Below are positions 13,996 through 25,016 of a DNA stretch of 64,000 nt, in pieces. The notes beneath the pieces were generated by a model. That model made no database searches and had not been told where the DNA came from. It saw only the letters and a program-made list of their open reading frames with translations. Source of the DNA: Gyromitra esculenta (lineage: Eukaryota > Ascomycota > Pezizomycetes > Pezizales > Discinaceae); contig JBCAML010000005.1 of NCBI GenBank assembly GCA_038503075.1, forward strand, positions 1,240,001 to 1,304,000. The letters run 5' to 3'. Positions within the stretch are counted from its first letter, which is position 1. Each line of letters starts with the position of its first letter. A program made the position numbers and the translations under genes.

Positions 13996-15242
13996 ATGGC
14001 TGCTACTTTCGACGCCGATCTTGACCCACTTGAACCATCCCTTCAATCCATTCTTGACCAGAAGTCACTGCGGTGGATCTTCGTTGGTGGCAAGGGTGGT
14101 GTCGGGAAGACGACTACATCGTGTTCGCTCGCCATCCAGCTCGCACAGGTACGCGAGAGCGTCCTGTTGATATCGACAGATCCTGCGCATAACTTGAGTG
14201 ACGCATTCAATCAAAAGTTTGGGAAGGAGGCGAGGAAGGTTGATGGGTTCGACAACTTGAGCGCGATGGAGATTGATCCGAATGGAAGTATCCAGGAATT
14301 AATAGAGAATGGTAGGTTTCGACTTTCTTCACCTTTTTACAGCTTTGGAGAGTAGAAATACGATAGAAGGGTAGCGAGCTTAGTGGCTAACAATCTTGGT
14401 GGTGTTTAGCTGAGGGAAACCAGGCGAATCCCCTGGGTAACATGATGCAGGATCTTGCATTCAGTGTATGCTTTTTCTTCTACGCTCCTAAACTTATAAT
14501 CGCTCTTTATAATCGGATCAAGTGAAACTAACATTTCTATCTAGATTCCGGGTGTGGATGAAGCTATGTCATTTGCCGAGGTGTTGAAACAAGTGAAATC
14601 GCTCTCATACTCTACCATCATCTTCGATACTGCGCCGACAGGCCATACGCTCCGCTTCCTGCAATTCCCGACTGTGCTTGAAAAAGCTCTTTCGAAGATC
14701 TCGCAGCTAAGCGGACGCTTCGGGCCGATGCTTAGCGGGATTCTGGGATCTCAAGTTGGTGGGGCCGGCGGAGTTGAGGAAATGATGGCGAAAATGGAGA
14801 GTATGAGGGAGGTTATTGGCGAGGTTTCAAAGCAGTTCAAAGACCCAGATCTTACGACGTGAGTCTTTTGGTTCAAAATTCATATCTATTTCATTATCAC
14901 TGACTGGCCAAACTTGGATATAGTTTTATCTGCGTGTGCATTCCAGAATTCCTTTCACTTTACGAAACGGAACGCATGATCCAGGAACTCAATAACTACC
15001 AAATCGACACGCATTGTATCGTTGTCAACCAGTTGCTTTTCCCACAGAAGGGATCAACCTGCCCTCAGTGCAATGCCCGACGAAAAATGCAGAAGAAGTA
15101 CTTGGAACAAATTGAAGAGTTGTATGAAGATTTCAACGTGGTCAAGTGCCCGCTGCTTGTCGAGGAGGTGCGGGGCAGCGAGAAGCTGAAGAGTTTCTCG
15201 CAGATGTTGATTACGCCTCATATTCCTCCGGAAGAAGATTAA
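13996..15242 (+). CDS. Get3/ASNA1 tail-anchored protein targeting ATPase
   Basis: Cytosolic homodimeric ATPase that receives tail-anchored membrane proteins and delivers them to the ER through the Get1/Get2 receptor. Exons 13996-14311, 14410-14465, 14545-14858 and 14924-15242 splice to 334 residues, the usual fungal length. Visible motifs: deviant P-loop [13 protein letters not shown] (about residues 31-43), switch [13 protein letters not shown], switch [13 protein letters not shown], a Met- and Gly-rich client-binding segment around [19 protein letters not shown], and the zinc-binding CPQC near residue 275 that bridges the dimer. The splice phases all preserve conserved blocks (for example [22 protein letters not shown]). 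No missing catalytic residue was noticed. Confidence 0.97.
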
Positions 15243-15981
15243 GTAAGAGTCTGGGCGGTCATTTTTTGTTTGCTCTTTATGTTGTGCTAAATAACCAAGG
15301 CGTCAGTGGGGGAAATAGAAGGAGCCGGTTGTGTGGTCGTAATTCCCGATATAACAACCTACGGACTCATTGTGGTGTACAGGTGTTTTTTCCACTCCTT
15401 ATTTGTGGCATGTAGAACTACATTATGAGTTCAGATATCAATCATTGGAGGGCTATGGAGAAATTTAATACTTTGTTCGAACCGTGTTCGATTTCCGATT
15501 TTCGCTTTATCCGTGATGCAGTATTCGATAAGATCCCCGCAATTACATTTAATGTTATCAGATGCTTTATTACTGGAGGGGGGTGGTGGATTGGAGCCCT
15601 AGCCCCGAAAAACCATCGAGCGTACAAACACCCAACTCACCATTCGTCCCTAAAACGATTTCTCCCATCCATCATCCCACCCTCCCACCCACCTCCCATC
15701 CTCCCATCCTCCCATCCTCCCCCCGTCCTTCCATCCCTCCAATCCCAATCATCCCCTCATCATCTCACCCACTCATCCCTTCATCATTGCATCACCCCGT
15801 CCTTCCGTCCTCCTATCCTCCCATCCTCTCACCTCAGCCATCTCTTCATCATCTCCTCCCCTCTCATCTTTGCACCCTCCTATCATCCCATCCTCCAACT
15901 CTTCCTTGTTCAATTAACTAATTTTATCCGCTGGAGTGAGTTTTTTTTTCTAGCAACAAAAGCCTACCTTTATATTCCCCG
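15243..15981. other. Intergenic region with cytosine-rich tract
   Basis: Between GET3 and the two-finger protein. The first 180 bp is probably the GET3 3' UTR. The remainder is dominated by a C-rich low-complexity tract (listed separately) and a T run at 15938-15948. No gene recognised; the proline/serine-rich open frames across it are by-products of the repeat. Confidence 0.5.
15656..15890. repeat. Irregular (CCCATCCT)n cytosine-rich tract
   Basis: About 230 bp of degenerate repeats built from CCCATCCT, CCCACC and CATCATC units, almost devoid of G on this strand. The complementary strand carries many GGG runs spaced by a few bases, so G-quadruplex or triplex potential is evident by eye. It lies 90-330 bp upstream of the ORF at 15982. 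Confidence 0.8.
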
Positions 15982-18162
15982 ATGCAGTCCTTCAGGGCAG
16001 GAGAATTCTCCAATCTCTTTACTAATATCGCCCCCCTTCCAACTCGTCTCCGTTGGGGGGTAAGAATGGAAACCGCCTCACGAGCGGACAACAACACCTT
16101 ACCCTATCCATTATTCTCCAATCCCTTTACTAATATCGCTCCCCTCCCAATTCGTCTCCGTTGGGGGGTAAGAATGGAAACCACCTCACGAGCGGACAAT
16201 AACACCTTATCCTATCCATTTTCATCCGAATCAGCACCCATCAAGGCCGAGATGCAGAATATAGAATTCCATGGTGGCTATGTACACAGCGGGCACTTGG
16301 CTCCGTACTCCGTACCAGCGGTCCAGATCAGGATGGAGGATATGGACAACGGCGAAGCAGCAGCATACCGCCGTCAATTCCTGCTCCGTTCGCCCAAACT
16401 GGGAGCATTAATCAGGGTACAAGACTTGCCTCGGAGAAATAAAGTCAGGAAGGGAGGATTCCCATTACATCTAACACCCTCGTATGGGTTAGGGCCCTTC
16501 CAGGCGACGATTCCACGAAAATGCAATCTCGAGGAGATGAGGGTCAAAATTTCTGCCCCGGATGAAGCTCAGTCTTCTGCTGTTGGTTTTCCTACTTCCT
16601 CATCTTTCCAATTTCTGTCGGCTCCAGGTTTTAAGATACAGTCTCTAAATGAAAATGTATCTCATACTCACAGTTCTTATTTTAAACCTGGGATGGTAGG
16701 AGGAGATAATCGCATTTTTGGCAACAGTGGTGGGGAGGGGAGTGGTCATTCTCGGAAAAGAGTCGGAGAGGAGAAAAGTGATCCATCCTGCAAACCCGGT
16801 AATAATCGGATGGCCATCATCCAGTGGTCTTGCGAACCTAGACCTATAGTTAAACGCCAGAAGACCGTGCCACTTAGTAAGAGAACTGAGGCCGACGAGT
16901 TTAAGGTACATCGCTATGATAAAAGAATTTTAGTTTGAGATTTACTAATATGAAGGCTATAGCAGAAACCACTTGGTGAACCCGAGCTAGGCGATAAAAG
17001 TGTTGCAAAACCTCCCGGGAATGGAAAAGAAAAGGAAGGATCAGAGGAACTTACCGCTACTGCACAGAGGCTAAAGTTAATGTAAGCTGAACTCACTCTA
17101 GCGAGTAAGCTTATGCCAGCTTAAGTTTATGAATTTCTTTGGAAAAATGAAAGAACCGTGGAGAAGGGTAATGAATATTTTTTCGCGCAACGAGCGCTGA
17201 AATACGTTCACGAGAGATGGTATATGCTGCCGGGGAATAGGGGAAAATACTTGCCACTACTTGCAGCGAAGCGCCTCTGGAAAGGAACACTAAGAAATAT
17301 CTGCAATGGCGAGAAGAAAATATTTCTTTGTGCGTTTTGTTCTTCCGCTAAACGACATGGCTTTCAGGGAGTGTTCGATCATATGGCGGCATTGCATCAA
17401 GATCAAAGCGGCTGGAAGGAGTTATTAGGAAGTAGCGAGGCATGGAACCTAGAATGCTTTGGCTGGGTCTGGGCACAGTGGCCCCAAAATCTGCCAATCC
17501 GTGGAGCTCAGGAGCCCAACTTTCAGACTGAAAAGCAATACAAGCCGGTTATGGGAAAACAGTTGTCCATAGTTGAGTTTCGATCAACAGAGAACCTTGA
17601 AATCTGGATGAAAAGCATGGTATCCAAGATGGATAGGTTCCCCGATGTTCCAGACGGCCATCTACTTCACCTATGGACTCGTCTAGCACTTAGCTGGCAA
17701 ACAATGGGTAGTAATCAAACTATGGGCCTGGATGCGTTCACCATACTTGCTTCTGGGATACAACTTCAAACTAAACATACAATGTTCAACGCACTTCAAT
17801 GTGGTGCTTGTGGCCTCAACAGATTCAACGATTGTCATCTTTGGACTTGGACGAGCTTGAGAGAACATCATCGGCAGAAGCATCAGAACCTTGGTGGATT
17901 GTGTATGACGGATTTAGTTAAATTCCTGACTGATAGGGAGATCTGCATGTTTGGCTCGGGAAATAATATGGATCGGAGAACTAAAAAGGAATGGATCGTG
18001 CTGTGGAAAACGGTGGATGAAGGTATAGCCGCGGAAATGGTTGCGTCTAGGAGCACAAAGATAACTAGAGACAAGATCAAAGAGAAAAAACATCATAGGC
18101 CCAAAGGTGGCTCGACGGCCAAGGATGGGGGTCAACACATCCGCCAAAAAACGAACAGATAA
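15982..18162 (+). CDS. Unrecognised two-finger (C2H2-like) protein
   Basis: I do not recognise the family. The proposed exons 15982-16905, 16966-17081 and 17154-18162 join in frame to 682 residues. Intron 1 is strong (GGTACA donor, TTTACTAATATG branch, AGCAG acceptor). Intron 2 has a good GTAAGC donor but an AAAG acceptor, so that junction is tentative and a frameshift or two genes is possible. The N-terminus holds a 36-residue in-frame duplication (from 16006). The middle has basic segments near RPIVKRQK. The C-terminal exon holds two zinc-finger-like motifs: CAFCSSAKRHGFQGVFDHM with a following H, and CGACGLNRFND with a later HHRQKH. The tail is Lys/Arg-rich (KEKKHHRPKGG), suggesting a nuclear protein. 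Alternative start: ATG at 16252, after the duplication. Confidence 0.55.
16006..16221 (+). repeat. Two-copy 108-bp tandem duplication
   Basis: Copy 1 starts at 16006 and copy 2 at 16114, both with TTCTCCAATCYCTTTACTAA and later CCGTTGGGGGGTAAGAATGG. The period is 108 bp, a multiple of three, so the reading frame is kept and 36 residues are duplicated (FSNxFTNIAPLPxRLRWGV...). About 10 substitutions separate the copies. Each copy contains a donor-like GGTAAGAAT and a branch-like TTTACTAATAT, so the segment could instead be a duplicated non-coding or intronic piece. Confidence 0.85.
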
Positions 18163-20581
18163 ATTTAAGGTAGTGCTTGGGAGGGTGACGTGTTCTCTCT
18201 CGGAGAGAGCTCAGTTGGGTATCGAGGTCCAGTAGATAGTGTAGGGCGGATCACCATCCCATCGAATTTTGATAAGTTCATAGCGCTCTAGATCTGTGCG
18301 TACCATGCCAGTTCATTTCGATTAGGGCTGAGTATGGCGATAGTAAACGGTTGGAGTATTTACAATGGTTTTGGGAAATCAAATGTTAAATAAAGCTAAT
18401 ATACTTGGTTACATCAATATGGGTCTAGATTGTTCTACTAAGTGTTTATGTTGATCTGTTCGAGTAGGACATAGTGCCCACGTGTTGCAGAGTTCCCGTA
18501 AATTGGTCAAATAACTATTTGTAGTATATCAAAAGCCTTCTTGCCGTTCTTTATTTTCACGACTATTGAATCACGACGAGTTCGGAGCACCATAACCTTC
18601 GGGTTGAATGTACCTAATGAATAAGCAACGACGACGACGACGAGTTTGACGTGGGGGTCGGCCATTTTCCCGTTTTAATTGCAGATCAACGAAATTTAAA
18701 GGATTCTATTCGATAACTACATGTACTTGTGCTTTCCAAGCTTTCCAAGACGGTGATAGAGCGCATTAGGATAATGTAGGCGTGTGTGGGAACGAATCTA
18801 CTGAACTATCAACGCTAGAATGCTTATCTGATCACTAGCTTTAAGTATTTGCATTAAACTAGCGGCAGAGGTCTCATAAGTTCTCTGTGCCGCGTACATG
18901 GCCAGCATGACATAATCTCCGCGACCCACAGTAGCCTTTTTCCTGCGCAGCGAGTGCCAATGCTTTCCCCTGTTGCGCGCGTGAACCCCGGCCTCTGGGT
19001 GCTCGAAAGACATCTGGGATTCTCCGGGAGTTCAGTTTGGACGTAGCTCCGGGTCGATCTCCCTCTGCTCGCAACGTGCTATCCCGCTTGCATGTTATCT
19101 GTACTTTAGCTCATTCTCAATGACTAGCACTCGTTTCTTTTAAGCTATAGATATAAAAGACGCGAATAGGGTATCTCCGGTTGTGTGTAACGTTGGAATG
19201 GAAGGCTCTGCTCGTTGCAGTGTATATGAGCGCCGGCTATAGATGGCATCAGCTGGACTTCTATGACAAAGGCCATTGTATTGGGGGTTCCAAATTTTGG
19301 CATAACTACATGTACCTTTCGAGATCTAGAGTATCTGTACCTCTAGGATACTGATACAAACACAGACACGTATGTACTCGCTGAAGGCTCATGGACGACG
19401 TCCAATCCTCCTGGCCCAATAGAAGAGTACGGAGTTTAGCGGGTCGATCGGACACGGAGGTCTAGGGTTCGGTTCGCTCGGCAGCGGGCGATCAAACACA
19501 CATATTCAACGACGCAAGCGCTGATTGGCCGGACATCTCGATGTGTGGCTTCCCAGCAGTGCTATATCCTCAACTCCATCAGTTTACTGATTTGGAGCCT
19601 GGCCGTGATTTGTTATCCACGCCGATAGTTAAGTTGATCCCGATTGCACATAACACTCCTTTAGTCACTAAGCGGCTGTAAATTGGGAGGAGGAGTCACG
19701 TTCGGAAAAAACGGCCTGGAGAAAGATATTTGCTGTCGCCCTTTCTTCCCATCAGATTTCAAATGGACGAACGTTGGAATTCGGTTTGCCGCCTGGCTGC
19801 GGCATCTCTTAGCCGATTAGCGTCTTGGAGACTGTAGCGGAGAGAGCCGAACACCCGAGGTCCAAACTACGTCACCTGGGTCCCAGAGCTGTAGAGCTGG
19901 TGCAGTGTAGACACGTTCATGACATTGTAGACTGTCAATTCCACCCTAGGGAGCAGCACGAACTCGTTCTGTTTCCTGTCTCTTATTTGCTGCATCCGTA
20001 GCTAGTATGTACTGGTATTTCACGCCGTCTTATCGAGGATGGCGGCCCGTTACCGCCTCGCAGTGGGCATTGGGCACGCAATCTTGGCTCTTCTCCTGAG
20101 CAGGTAGCTACATGTGCTGCTCTCCCCCGCTGGAATTCTCTGCGACGAATTTCTGAATGTAGCAATGTTCGCGTACCCTGTGGCGTATGGATTGCCAGGG
20201 AGGCACGCTTTGCGCAGGCATACAGCAAGGATGGGCGTTCGGAAAAGACGGCACTTGATAAAGAGGCCAAGAATTTGGAGGGTACCTAGACCCGCGGTTT
20301 TGCTTGCTGGTAACTTTTTTTTTTTCTTCTCTCTCTTCCTCTCTTGCTCTTTATTATAGTCTGTGGCTCTAGGGCTTATATTTCTGCGTATATATATTTG
20401 TGCTTGTCTGCCCTTGTGAAGTAAAAGATCTGAAGGGGACGTTAAGATAACGTTTTGACGAGAGACGACGAAAGAAAGAAAGAAAAAGAAATATCATTAT
20501 TTACAAATTCCCAAGAAACTTTCAAATTGATATACCAATTACAAAGCACGCGACGCTAAAAAACCCCCCGACCTACTGGCC
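18163..20581. other. Intergenic region without recognised genes
   Basis: About 2.4 kb. It contains TACATGTA at 18718-18725 and 19307-19314, a short (CGA)n run near 18628, and a hairpin-capable CTCTCTCGGAGAGAG near 18197. The last 250 bp before 20582 is T- and A-rich and probably the MFS transporter promoter. Reading frames here (for example 19983-20270 -) match nothing I know. Confidence 0.45.
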
Positions 20582-22635
20582 ATGGCTGCCAGAAATCCTT
20601 CAGCCGACTTGAGCGAGAAAATACCGGAAACAAGACCCTCCTCTGAAGAGTACTCCGAGTCGGTATTATCTGATGTCACAGTATCGTCCTCGCCACAGGA
20701 AGAGATTGATCATGAATCCGGTCCACCAGTCACAAAAGTAGCCACTGGCAAATCTTCCATTATCCCCCGGAACCAGAGGAGAGGCATGCTTGGGAGATTC
20801 GGATTGGTTCCAGAGATTGAGAATCCGAAGGACTATAGCAATTTTATCAAGAACTTCATCACAATTCTAGTCGCTTCCGGAGGAGCTGCAGCACCTCTTG
20901 CCAGTACTATATTATTCCGTAAGTTTTGATTACTTTTTTTTTTTCCTTCAATAATTGTTGGATATTATAGATCTCTATAATACCAATATCTCAATTCTTA
21001 CAGTTCCAACTAACTCAAATATAGCTGCACTTACCCAGATATCCGTCAAGCTTCATGCAACACAGACATTAACCAACCTGTCTGTCGCGCTCTATATGCT
21101 CGCGATGGCAATATGTCCGCTTTGGTGGTCGCAGCTCTCGGAGCGAAATGGCCGGAGAACGGTCTACGTCATCTCCTTCAGTCTCTTTGTAGTATTCGGC
21201 GTCTGCTCTGCTGTCGCTACCAACATTGGCATGCTCATTGCCTTTCGAGTGCTCTCCGGCGCTGCGGCGAGCAGTGTGCAGGCGGTTGGTGCTGGTACTA
21301 TTTCGGATATATGGGAGCCAAGGGAAAGAGGGAGAGCTATGGCGTGGTTCTATCTGGGTCCTCTGTAGGTATTTCTTAATGGGGGGGAATGTACTTTTTG
21401 CTAATAAGGTACTTAGATGTGGACCCTTATTCGCACCAGTCATTGGTGGAGCGCTGACCGGGAGGTGGGGGTGGAGAGCGACTCAATGGTTCCTGGCTAT
21501 ATATGGAGTTGTAGTGTTACTGATGATGACATTCTGTCTCCCGGAGACGCTTCGGAAAAAGCCACAATCGAAAGAAGTTAATCCCGAACTAGAGAAGGAT
21601 ACCACCGAGAATACGAATGGATTGGAGCGAAGCATATCGCATCTATCGGCGCGGACCAAGAAGAAGAGTAAAGAGTGGGCCATCACAGCCAAACACGTAC
21701 TGATCGACCCACTCAAGAGTCTCAAATACCTCCGATTCCCTCCAGTCCTATTGACCGTTTTCTATGCCAGCATGGCTTTCAGCTGCCTAGTACGCTATCC
21801 AGCTCCTCGTTCCTTGGAACAATAGCTAACAGTCTTACCTTAATAGTACGTCCTCAACATCTCCATCCAGACAACATTCTCAAAAGCCCCCTACCACTTC
21901 TCTACCATAATCGTCGGACTCCTCTACATCCCCCCCTCGATCGGCTATGTCTGCGGTTCCCAAATCGGTGGCCGCTGGTCCGACCGCATCATGCGCCAAG
22001 CCGCCATAAAACGGCAAACCGCAGCTAGTCTGGAGTCAGGCGCTTCAGTGGACGAGATCCCGCTCGAGTATAGACCCGAGGATCGCATGGGCGTGAATAT
22101 ATGGCTGGCAGGGATCATGTATCCGTGCGCGCTGATCTACTACGGGTGGATCGCGAACGAGGGACTGTACTGGCTCGTTCCAATGGTGGGGACCGTCTTC
22201 TTTGGGTTTGGGAGTATGCTGGTGTTCAGCAGCTCGACTACTATGTTGACCGAGTTTGTACCCGGGAGGTCGAGCAGTGCTGTGGCAGTTAATAATTGTG
22301 AGCTCTCTCTCGAATGATTATCGATAAGAGGGAGACTTTGGCTAACTTGTGTCTGTCTAGTCGTGAGGAATATATGCTCGTGTATTGGAGGTGTCGTCGC
22401 TCAACCAATCATCGTTGCCATCGGGAACGGATGGCTGTTTACGATACTGGGGATTGCGGGGCTGTTGTCTGTTAGTATTATATGGGTTATGCGAAAGGTA
22501 CGTTCTCTAGAAACTCCCCCCCTCCCCTCCCACTCCCTACGAGTGGTGTTTGGACTCGATAGCTAACCGTTTCTTCCTTTTTTCTAGTATGGTCCGAAAT
22601 GGAGGAGTGAGGTTGATCGTTATGATCTTACGTAG
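20582..22635 (+). CDS. MFS multidrug/polyamine transporter, DHA1 family (Qdr3-like)
   Basis: Integral plasma-membrane drug:H+ antiporter. Exons 20582-20918, 21004-21364, 21417-21789, 21847-22297, 22361-22497 and 22588-22635 join to 568 residues. A hydrophilic acidic N-terminal tail of about 85 residues is followed by membrane segments. The loop 2-3 signature is LSERNGRRTVY (MFS motif A). DIWEPRERGRAMAWFYLGPL with GPLFAPVIGGALTGRWGWR is characteristic of the Qdr/Dtr1/Aqr1 group. The central cytosolic loop (PETLRKKPQ... to KHVLIDPLKSLKYLRFPPV) resembles Qdr3, as does the second half, with DRMGVNIWLAGIMYPCALIY and FVPGRSSSAVAVNN. Yeast Qdr3 handles quinidine and polyamines; the substrate here is unknown. 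No neighbouring regulator or biosynthetic gene is apparent. Confidence 0.93.
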
Positions 22636-22980
22636 ATACCACATTGGTGTGTGTGTGGCTACGACATGACTTATGAAGGACATTCATAGATTAGATGGTG
22701 ATGACCTTCTTTTTGTTTATTCTGGGGGTGCTCTTACTATTTACGATTCATGAAACTTTTTCTTTTCTTTTCACAAAAGCTATTTTCGATTTAATGACGG
22801 GTTCAATCATGTACTTAATTTTAATACTTAACGTAGCTAGCTACTTCACGAAGCCCTTGAAAATTCCTATCTCTCTGTTAACATGGCATAATGTATTATC
22901 CTATGCGACATGAATAGGTGAGTAATGCCGAATCCTGAGCTCGCCCAAAAATCTTTAGTTACCCGGATCTTTTTTTCCTT

Positions 22981-23171
22981 GTAAGTAAGATTTACTAAAC
23001 GATCTTCTCAATTATCACTCATCTCCAGCACATACGCGCATGGCAAGAACCGCACCCAAACTCTACCGTGTAAGTCGGAGTAATGCTCCTAGAAAGGGTA
23101 CCCAAGACAGCTTTCCAAGACTCCCGACGAAAAAACAGCTACCTCTAGTAAAGCAACCCCGTCATCACTAA
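22981..23171 (+). CDS. Possible short gene: consensus intron plus H3-tail-like 42-codon ORF
   Basis: 22981-23028 looks like a complete fungal intron: GTAAGTAAG donor, TTTACTAAAC branch site and CTCCAG acceptor. Eleven bases later an ATG (23040) opens a 42-codon ORF that ends at 23171. The product starts MART, has 11 intervening residues, then APRK. This places A1 R2 T3, A15 P16 R17 K18 and R26 exactly where histone H3 has them; the other positions differ. The rest of H3, including the histone fold, is absent, and a MITE lies 118 bp downstream. It could be a decayed H3 gene, a histone-tail mimic peptide, or chance. This is inference; expression evidence would be needed. Confidence 0.25.
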
Positions 23172-23289
23172 TCACTCGGACCAACTCAACACCAGACAAA
23201 AAGCATCTTCGCTACCTGCAGGTTCTACCGCAACGCCAACGCCAACCAACACCTGCCTCCCCTCAACCTACACGTTCCTCACGGTGCTA

Positions 23290-23463
23290 CAGTACAATCG
23301 CCCTATAAGAATACGGTTGGTTCCGAAAATCATATTCTTATAAAAGGGTTATTTTTATATGAAAAGCAGGCCACACTCAAATTTACCCCTGTCAGGACTG
23401 GATTCAACATTCTTATAAGGCGAGTATTCTTATAGTTAGTATTCTTATAGGGCGATTGTACTG
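23290..23463. mobile_element. TA-flanked MITE, pogo-like ends (174 bp)
   Basis: Perfect 25-bp terminal inverted repeats beginning CAGTACAATCGCCCTATAAG (then AATAC), flanked by TA at 23288-23289 and 23464-23465. Additional copies of the CTATAAGAATAC unit occur just inside the right end. There is no coding capacity. CAGT ends with a TA duplication point to the pogo/Fot1 branch of Tc1/mariner; the mobilising transposase is not in the window. Confidence 0.85.
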
Positions 23464-23612
23464 TAGGTAGCGTTTAACTAGTTAGATCCCAAGCAATGTA
23501 TAGATTCAACGGGAGTTTAGAGCGCGAGTAGTCACAGTCAGTCAGCCAACATCCTCGTTAAACACCGAAATAGAAACGCTCGAACAATACTCAATCGCCG
23601 CACAGCCTCTAA

Positions 23613-23693
23613 GACATCGTGGCCGAGTGGTTAAGGCGACAGATTAGAAATCTGTTTCTTTCGGGAGCGTAGGTTCAAATCCTGCCGATGTCG
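23613..23693 (+). tRNA. tRNA-Ser(AGA)
   Basis: An 81-nt class II tRNA. The acceptor stem GACATCG pairs with CGATGTC and the discriminator is G. The D arm is GGCCGAGTGGTTAAGGC. The anticodon stem ACAGA/TCTGT encloses loop TTAGAAA with anticodon AGA. The variable arm is TTCTTTCGGGAGC, as expected for serine. The T arm is GTAGGTTCAAATCCTGC. No intron. A T-rich stretch (CCTTTTGC) follows about 15 nt downstream as a probable Pol III terminator. Confidence 0.97.
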
Positions 23694-25016
23694 CTCGGCG
23701 GATCTTCCTTTTGCTTATGGCCATTCTGGCTACATAGAGATGGGACGGGGGGACGGGGAGACGACGGGGCGGGGGTTCAAAGTAACTCGGATGATCGAGA
23801 GGGGAGATGATGTCGCGGCTGTCTCCTGCTCGTGGGTTGTTTTTGGTCCTCCTCGTAGTTTTCTATAGGTGGTTTCCCATGGGCCTCACAAGAGACTCAA
23901 GCTGGGTGACCTAGATTCGTAGGAGCGGTTGGGGGGAGGATATAAACAACACCTTTGATCCTGGGATGGCTCTGTGGAAAGTGGACTGCTGTTGCTTTTT
24001 CGGGATGCGTTGGTGTGAGAGCTTTTCTGAGACAACTTTTGATTGTCTCACTTCTTGCACCTTATAATATCATGGCATATCACTCGTGAGGCTCGCTCAC
24101 AGTGGCATCGTGCTTTTATTTTGACAAAGCTGTAAGTTCAAGATGCGGGAATATAGCAGGGATTTCGGTAGTCCAAGCCGTGCGGCCACTTAGCAGGATC
24201 ACTTATAGCCCGATAAAGCGCCGGGTATATCACCAGCGGTAACTCCATAAGTGCACTTACTCTAGTGCATGGAACTAAACCAACACCAAGCGCCACTCGT
24301 AGCCTAACTTTAAAAAGACAGGGACACATACCTACTAGCTAGCCCCTCACCCCCCGAAACCAAAAAAAAAAGGATATGAGATGAATCGACATCGGCAGGA
24401 TTTGAACCTACGCTCCCGAAAGAAACAGATTTCTAATCTGTCGCCTTAACCACTCGGCCACGATGTCCACGAGATGTGTCTGTGGGAAGGGTGGCTGTGA
24501 AGCGTAACTATCTGCAGTATTGTCGGTTTTCGGGGGTTTGGGTAGAAATCAGCCGGGTAAGGTTGGGTACAGACAGGTTTTGTACTACCTCTTGGTGTCG
24601 GTCTTCTGGCTTGGGTAAGTGGTTGTTTGTTTTGTAGCACCTTGTGGGTGCGGCGGGTTGGCGGCAAGGATAGTGCATGTAGCGACGGGGCTGTTCTCCC
24701 TGGGTACATGTATTCTTGAGACTTGCACGCACCTTCGGTATAGCCTTGAAGATGTCTACCCTCAGAGACTAAAGCCTCGAAGGTACCGTATGCACTTACT
24801 GCGCAGTAAGACTGGAGTATATGCTGGCGGGAATTCTAGCTCCGTGTTAGGAAGCTCACCTCATCACAGGGTTAGGGTTTGCAACAAACCTCGGTACTCG
24901 GCGCCATGTGGGTCTCTGCAGGAGCTCGGGGGAGCTCTTGGGGAGTATATAGAGTTGTCTCTCCCCACATTATTACTATCATCCCACTCGCCGAACTCAC
25001 CAAATACACCAGCACA
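23694..25016. other. Interval containing second tRNA-Ser; otherwise no gene seen
   Basis: Apart from the minus-strand tRNA at 24387-24467, no gene is recognised. A G-rich stretch (GGGGGGACGGGGAGACGACGG-like) lies near 23745-23775 and TACATGTA is at 24705-24712. The final about 150 bp is the promoter of the SDR gene. Confidence 0.45.
24387..24467 (-). tRNA. tRNA-Ser(AGA), second copy
   Basis: Identical in sequence to the tRNA at 23613-23693 but on the opposite strand, about 0.7 kb away, giving a tail-to-tail pair. 81 nt, anticodon AGA, intact stems and T arm. A run of about 10 T follows within 15-25 nt on its own strand (A run at 24362-24370) and should act as the Pol III terminator. Confidence 0.97.

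Larger units (their letters stand above)
22636..23612. other. Interval between MFS gene and first tRNA
   Basis: The first 280 bp is the transporter's 3' region. A perfect-looking intron (22981-23028) and the short H3-tail-like ORF follow, then a pogo-type MITE (23290-23463). Nothing else is recognised. Confidence 0.5.

Noticed and set aside
13691..14170. 159-codon plus frame overlapping the GET3 start
   Set aside because: Different frame from GET3, which has unmistakable conserved motifs.
24868..24878. TTAGGG-like pieces (also near 8154 and 59115) as telomeric repeats
   Set aside because: Only one or two units each; not an array.
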